Of a stretch of 64,000 nt of DNA, positions 59,915 through 64,000 are shown in pieces. The stretch is from G963668605 sp963668605. GTDB taxonomy: Bacteria > Acidobacteriota > Terriglobia > Bryobacterales > Bryobacteraceae. Position 1 is the stretch's first letter, and each line of letters starts with the position of its first letter. Made by a program: the position numbers and the translations under genes. The stretch is from the NCBI GenBank assembly GCA_963668605.1, contig OY764903.1, forward strand, positions 4,774,001 to 4,838,000, given 5' to 3'. The notes under the pieces are model-generated. The model was not told the origin of the DNA. It made no database searches and saw only the letters and a program-made list of their open reading frames with translations.

Positions 59915-61069
59915 ATGCCTTCAAAAATTTCGCGGCGCCAGGCAGGCATAGCCGCGCTCGGCTCAGCTGCATTCGCGCAGACGAAGTACACCGGCGCTCT
60001 CGACGGTTTTGAATCGAAAGTCAGCGGGACCTCGTTCGACCCTGTTTACTGGACCATGAAACGGCACGAGAATGCGCCGCTGCGGATGACTTACAACGCC
60101 GCGAACCGCAAGCAGGCCGAAGCCTGGCAGAAACGCCTGCGGCCGAAGATCGTCGAGTTGCTCGGCGGACTGCCGCTCGACCGGCGGCCCACAGAAGCGC
60201 AAACGCTCGAAGTCCGCGAATTCCCGAACTACCGCCGCGAGAAACTCGTTTTCGAAAGCCGCCCGGGCGTCAGTGTGTTGGCCTACCTGATCACTCCCAC
60301 GAAATTTCAGCCGCCCTATCCGGCAATGATCTGCGTGCCCGGCCATGGCCGCGGCGTCGACGACATCGTCGGCATCGGCGCCGACGGCGAAGTGCGCACG
60401 CGGAAGACAGGTTACTCCTACGACTTTGCGCTACAGGCGGCCGAACATGGCATGGCGGCCATCGCCATCGAACCCATGGCGTTCGGTTGCCGGCGCGATC
60501 CACTCACCAAGAAGAAGGGCCTAACGGCCAGCGCCTGCCAGCCCGCCGCGGGCGCGGCGCTGCTGCTCGGCGAGACGATGCTGGGCTGGCGCGTTCACGA
60601 CATCATTCGCACGGTCGACTGGATCGAGACGCGCAAGGAACTTGATGCGCGGCGGGTCGGCTGTATGGGCATTTCCGGCGGCGGTACCTGCACGCTGTTT
60701 TCCGCGGCGCTAGAACCGCGCATTCGCGTGGCCTTCGTCAGTTGCTATCTGAACACGTTTCGCGACAGCATCATGAGCCTGTCCCATTGCATCGACAATT
60801 ATGTTCCCGGCATCCTGCAATGGTGCGAAATGTATGATGTCGCCGGACTGATCGCGCCGCGCCCGCTGATTGCCGAGTCCGGCGATCGCGATCCGATCTT
60901 TCCCGTCGGCGCTGCGCGGGCAAGCTTCGAGCGCGTGAAGAACGTCTATGAGGCGTTCGGCGCGGCCGGCGTCCTGGAGCACGAAGTCTTCAGCGGCGAA
61001 CACATGTTCCACGGCGTGCGAGGACTACCCTTCTGCGCGCGCCATCTTTCCGTTTCCGCCGGCGCGTGA
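59915..61069 (+). CDS. Secreted alpha/beta hydrolase (acetyl-xylan esterase-like)
   Basis: 384 aa from ATG 59915 (MPSKISRRQAGIAALGSAAF, Tat-like). The hydrolase core has the nucleophile Ser in VGCMGISGGGTCTLF, Asp in LIAESGDRDPIFPVG and His in SGEHMFHGVRG. The front part (LRPKIVELLGGLPLDRRPTE) is typical of the Abhydrolase_7/acetyl xylan esterase group active on plant polymers. Substrate not known. It starts 18 bp after the ATPase gene on the same strand. Confidence 0.87.
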   Translation: MPSKISRRQAGIAALGSAAFAQTKYTGALDGFESKVSGTSFDPVYWTMKRHENAPLRMTYNAANRKQAEAWQKRLRPKIVELLGGLPLDRRPTEAQTLEVREFPNYRREKLVFESRPGVSVLAYLITPTKFQPPYPAMICVPGHGRGVDDIVGIGADGEVRTRKTGYSYDFALQAAEHGMAAIAIEPMAFGCRRDPLTKKKGLTASACQPAAGAALLLGETMLGWRVHDIIRTVDWIETRKELDARRVGCMGISGGGTCTLFSAALEPRIRVAFVSCYLNTFRDSIMSLSHCIDNYVPGILQWCEMYDVAGLIAPRPLIAESGDRDPIFPVGAARASFERVKNVYEAFGAAGVLEHEVFSGEHMFHGVRGLPFCARHLSVSAGA

Positions 61070-61076
61070 TTCGCGC

Positions 61077-61280
61077 CTACTTCGGATGTATCCGTTCGAC
61101 CAGTTGCTCGACGATTTCGAGTCTGCGGCGCAACTCTTCCCGGTACGCGCGGTTATCGGTGTGCCGGATTTCAACCGGCAGCCGGGCGTGTGCATGCTCC
61201 AGTAGTTCGACCACAAGGGTAAACTCGGCGCTGCTCAAGTTGAGCGGTTCGGCCATGACAGGGTTTGTGACAGAGCTCAT
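61077..61280 (-). CDS. Small hypothetical protein (67 aa)
   Basis: Not recognised. 67 aa from ATG 61280 with strong SD GGGAGGT 10 nt upstream; an in-frame Met also lies at residue 9. Sequence is helical with charge alternation (AEFTLVVELLEHAHARLPVE, NRAYREELRRRLEIVEQLVE), reading as two amphipathic helices. It converges on the esterase (7 bp) and lies on the same strand as the zwf-opcA-pgl operon, 58 bp beyond pgl, so it could be its last gene. Confidence 0.65.
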   Translation of the reverse strand: MSSVTNPVMAEPLNLSSAEFTLVVELLEHAHARLPVEIRHTDNRAYREELRRRLEIVEQLVERIHPK

Positions 61281-61338
61281 GACAGCCACCTCCCTGTCTC
61301 TATTGAACGGCGGCTCGGGGCCGGGGTCAAGGGCTTTG

Positions 61339-62064
61339 TCAATCCATGAGTGCGGCCGCCGCGCTATCCAGAAACCAGACCACGTTGCGGCCGTGATGCG
61401 AGACCATCTGCGCCGGATACTGTTTGGGATTGTACGGCTCGTGAAATACGGCGCGAACCGCGCCGGCCTTCTCCCCGCCGGTGACAAGGAAAACCGTATG
61501 CCGCGCCTCCAGCAAGGCGCTCGGAAGTAGCGTGATGCGGTATTGCGCCAACTTTTCCACATAGACGGCCGCGGCGATGCCGTCACGATCGTCGATCAGA
61601 GGTTCGCCGGGAAACAGGCTGGCCGTGTGCGCGTCCGCTCCCACGCCACGGTGAATCACGTCGAAGTGCGGCATCTCGCCCTCGGCCAGCCCAAAGTACT
61701 CCACAATGTCTTCGACATAGCGCCGGGCGGCGGCTTCCGGGCGCAATTCGGCTGGAACGCGGTGAATGTTGCGGCGCGGCAGGCGGGCCGGTTGAATCAG
61801 CGCCTCGTCCGCCATGCGGAAATTGCTCTGCGGCGAGTTGGGCGGAACACAGCGCTCGTCGACCCAAAACAGGTGGACACGGTCCCAGTCCAGCGTGGAC
61901 TTGCCGAGATATTCGAACATCGTTCTGGGCGAGGAGCCGCCGGAGATTGCCAACGTGGCATTTCCTTCGCCGGAGAGCGCGTCGTCAAGTCGGGTCACAA
62001 TGTGCTTTGCGCAAGACTCCGCGACTTCTTGCGGAGTCGTGTAAGAATGCCAGTGAACGCTCAT
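61339..62064 (-). CDS. pgl: 6-phosphogluconolactonase
   Basis: 241 aa, hydrolyses 6-phosphogluconolactone, second step of the oxidative pentose phosphate pathway. Motifs: LAISGGSSPRTMFEYLG, HLFWVDERCVPPNSPQSNF and GADAHTASLFPGEP, where the usual GxDGHTASLFP has Ala for Gly. The ATG overlaps the opcA TGA by 4 bp. Order zwf-opcA-pgl supports the assignment. Confidence 0.93.
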   Translation of the reverse strand: MSVHWHSYTTPQEVAESCAKHIVTRLDDALSGEGNATLAISGGSSPRTMFEYLGKSTLDWDRVHLFWVDERCVPPNSPQSNFRMADEALIQPARLPRRNIHRVPAELRPEAAARRYVEDIVEYFGLAEGEMPHFDVIHRGVGADAHTASLFPGEPLIDDRDGIAAAVYVEKLAQYRITLLPSALLEARHTVFLVTGGEKAGAVRAVFHEPYNPKQYPAQMVSHHGRNVVWFLDSAAAALMD

Positions 62065-63062
62065 CGGGCGGCCTCCGGAAAACTCTTGGCAAGCTCGTTT
62101 GCTCGCAACAGAACACTATCATATAGAGCGTCGGATTGCAGCAACGCCAATTCTTCGCTAAGCAGACGGTACTCCGGGTGAGGCGGAAAGATCGCGCACG
62201 AATCGAGAGAACAGTCGTGCAACTGCACGCTATCGCCCTCGGTCCGCGTGACCGAGACGGAGATGCCCGGTCCAGAGAGCGTCACTTCCTGAATCGTTCG
62301 TCCGGCGTTCCCTGCGGCGCTGCGCAATTGCGTCCGGAGCGGGCGTCCCAGCGCCTCGCGCACCCACGCGGCAAGATACCACGCGGTGATCGGGGTTTCC
62401 GGCGTCTTGTATGTGATTGTGAGGTCGCTCAGGTTGGCCAGCTTCGCCATTGTTGCGGATCTCTCGAACGCCTGGGCGATCGCCTCCCTCCAGCGTGTCA
62501 GTCGTGTCCAGTTCAGATCGGCAAAACGGCACATTGCGCGCGCCGCGATAAGCTGCGGCAAGGCCTGGCGCGGATCCGCAAAATCGCTGGAATCGATTAT
62601 CGTTTTGTCAGCCCACGCCAGGACCTGGCGGAACTCCGGCAAGCCCAGCAGCGAGGCCGTGCGGCACCACAGCGCCACAGGCAGGTCCGGCGCCACGATC
62701 CCCGGCAGCAGCGCCGCGACGTCTGCGATCATGCCGGGCGATAGCGAGATTTCGATCTGTTCGCAGCAGATCTGTTGATGACGGCCGAACGGCATCCAGC
62801 ATTCGGCGAAGACCCGCGAATCGAGCGTTGCGCCGTTCGCGATGCGCAGCACCACAGCGCGGCTGGGATGTTCGCGCATCAGCGCCGCGAGCACTTCTCC
62901 GACCGGAGTGCTTTCGCTGGTCTCCTCCGTGACGACGATCAGCGTCATCGAACAGGCGCGCAGTACGCCGCCGGATTGCTCCTGCTTATCCGCCTGCGCC
63001 AGGGAGACCCACAACTCATTCAGCTCCCGCAGAATCTTCTCCGCGCTGAGCGCCGCCGTCAT
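62061..63062 (-). CDS. opcA: Glucose-6-phosphate dehydrogenase assembly protein OpcA-like
   Basis: 333 aa from ATG 63062 (the first ATG overlapping the zwf TGA by 4 bp). OpcA allosterically helps G6PDH assemble and respond to redox state in cyanobacteria; Acidobacteria often carry it. Seen here: REHPSRAVVLRIANGATL, CEQIEISLSPGMIADVAALL, VAPDLPVALWCRTAS, then a C-terminal half with WREAIAQAFERSAT and AAWVREALGRPLRTQ. Coupled by ATGA at both ends. Confidence 0.9.
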   Translation of the reverse strand: MTAALSAEKILRELNELWVSLAQADKQEQSGGVLRACSMTLIVVTEETSESTPVGEVLAALMREHPSRAVVLRIANGATLDSRVFAECWMPFGRHQQICCEQIEISLSPGMIADVAALLPGIVAPDLPVALWCRTASLLGLPEFRQVLAWADKTIIDSSDFADPRQALPQLIAARAMCRFADLNWTRLTRWREAIAQAFERSATMAKLANLSDLTITYKTPETPITAWYLAAWVREALGRPLRTQLRSAAGNAGRTIQEVTLSGPGISVSVTRTEGDSVQLHDCSLDSCAIFPPHPEYRLLSEELALLQSDALYDSVLLRANELAKSFPEAAR

Positions 63063-64000
63063 GGCACTCTCCATTCATGGCCGCGCCGCGAGAGCATTTC
63101 ATCGGACTCTTTAGGCCCCCATGAGCCGGCAGCGTAATTCGGGAAATCGAATCTGCGGGCCGCCCATGCCTCCTGAATCGGCTGTACAGCCCGCCAACTC
63201 GCCTCGACCATATCCTGGCGCGGATAGAGCGTCGCATCGCCCGACAAGGCATCTTGCAGGAGCGTCTCATACGCCGTGGGCGAGCGCAGTCCGAAACTCG
63301 CGCCGTAATTGAAGTCCATCGCCACGGGCCGCAGCTTCATTCCGCTGCCGGGATGCTTCGAGGAGAAGCGCAGCGAGATGCCTTCCTCGGGTTGCACTCG
63401 CAGAATCAGCAGATTCGGTGCAGCCGTTCGTCCGCCGCCGTGACCGTTTTCAAACAGCGACAGCGGCGCGGCATGGAATTGGATCGCGATGTCGGTTACG
63501 CGCTTTGGCAGGCGTTTGCCGCTGCGTATGTAGAAAGGCACTCCGGCCCAGCGCCAGTTGTCGACGAAGAAAGTCGCAGCGGCGTAGGTATCGGTTTGCG
63601 AATCCGCACCAACGCCCGGTTCCTGGCGGAATCCCGGCACTTCGGCGCCTCCCACGCGCGCCGGCCCGTACTGTCCAACCACCGCGTTCGCCTCTACCTC
63701 ATCCGGCTTCCAGACACGGATCGATTCGAGCGCCTTGGCGCGCTCATCGCGTACAGCGCCGGGCGTGAACAAAGCGGGAGGCTCCATGGCGGTCAGCGCC
63801 ATCACCTGCAAGAGGTGATTCTGGATCATGTCACGCAGCGCGCCGGCTTCCTGGTAATAGGCTCCGCGTCCCTCCACCCCGATCGACTCCGCCGCCGTAA
63901 TCTGCACATGGCTCACATAGCGCCTGTTCCAGAGCGGCTCAAAGATGCCGTTGGAAAAGCGGAAGGCCATGATGTTTTGAACGGTCTCCTTGCCCAGATA
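63059..64000 (-). CDS. zwf: Glucose-6-phosphate 1-dehydrogenase (5' part outside window)
   Basis: The C-terminal about 313 residues of G6PDH; the N-terminus with the Rossmann fold is beyond base 64000. The frame begins YLGKETVQNIMAFRFSNG, which is the end of the substrate-binding DHYLGKE motif, then EPLWNRRYVSHVQITAAES, RDMIQNHLLQVMALTAMEPP, VPFYIRSGKRLPKRVTDIAI. Converts glucose 6-phosphate to the lactone with NADP+. Translationally coupled to opcA. Confidence 0.96.
   Translation of the reverse strand, partial: YLGKETVQNIMAFRFSNGIFEPLWNRRYVSHVQITAAESIGVEGRGAYYQEAGALRDMIQNHLLQVMALTAMEPPALFTPGAVRDERAKALESIRVWKPDEVEANAVVGQYGPARVGGAEVPGFRQEPGVGADSQTDTYAAATFFVDNWRWAGVPFYIRSGKRLPKRVTDIAIQFHAAPLSLFENGHGGGRTAAPNLLILRVQPEEGISLRFSSKHPGSGMKLRPVAMDFNYGASFGLRSPTAYETLLQDALSGDATLYPRQDMVEASWRAVQPIQEAWAARRFDFPNYAAGSWGPKESDEMLSRRGHEWRVP

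Overview
The window reads as the chromosome of an Acidobacteriota member close to Solibacter/Bryobacter (Bryobacterales). The evidence is lineage-typical gene content, not a search: an Oar-like TonB-dependent receptor at the left edge, a 'Solibacter-type' C-terminal domain (NAASG..LAPGS..SIFGAGLA) on a large subtilase, PD40/haem/sulfatase-modifying-factor mosaic proteins, an OpcA-type zwf operon and the MqnD (futalosine) menaquinone route. DNA is GC-rich and gene-dense.

Layout. 1-4.6 kb: 3' part of a TonB receptor, then a GntR regulator and an SPFH membrane protein in one small operon with a promoter-embedded operator. 4.7-25.4 kb (minus strand): one uninterrupted 35-gene translation block, rpsL to rplQ, in which the classical str, S10, spc and alpha operons are joined head to tail with secY, adk, map, infA, rpmJ and rpoA. 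It is preceded by a strong promoter and a roughly 320-nt structured leader, and ended by a hairpin terminator. 25.6-34.3 kb: two secreted haem-site/beta-propeller proteins, a dienelactone hydrolase, a zinc-finger/TPR membrane protein and a KefB-type antiporter.

34.3-38.9 kb is the accessory part. A 51-aa gene not called by length-based ORF finding (34534-34689) encodes a signal peptide running straight into a VPEID-CTERM sorting signal. It is followed, after a hairpin, by the fused exosortase E/CPBP protease (xrtE) that should process it. Directly after xrtE lies the 3' half of a tRNA-Pro gene (a likely integration scar), then an AbiE-type nucleotidyltransferase toxin-antitoxin pair with an apparently leaderless promoter, then an intact tRNA-Arg(ACG).

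39-64 kb is mostly housekeeping. It holds Rieske protein, mutM, folP, a GNAT, two MacB/FtsX-type permeases without an ATPase, tyrS, a HEAT-repeat protein, mqnD, an Hpt protein, comF, HNH nuclease, infC, two tandem secreted subtilases, a TrmO-like/FmdE-like fusion, a Tat-exported sulfatase, a CpaF/TadA-type ATPase, an alpha/beta hydrolase, a small protein, and a translationally coupled zwf-opcA-pgl operon cut by the window end.

The best candidate for an unusual system is the XrtE/VPEID-CTERM pair. Its substrate appears to have essentially no cargo between signal peptide and sorting motif, and its own promoter and an intergenic hairpin could keep substrate and sortase at different levels.
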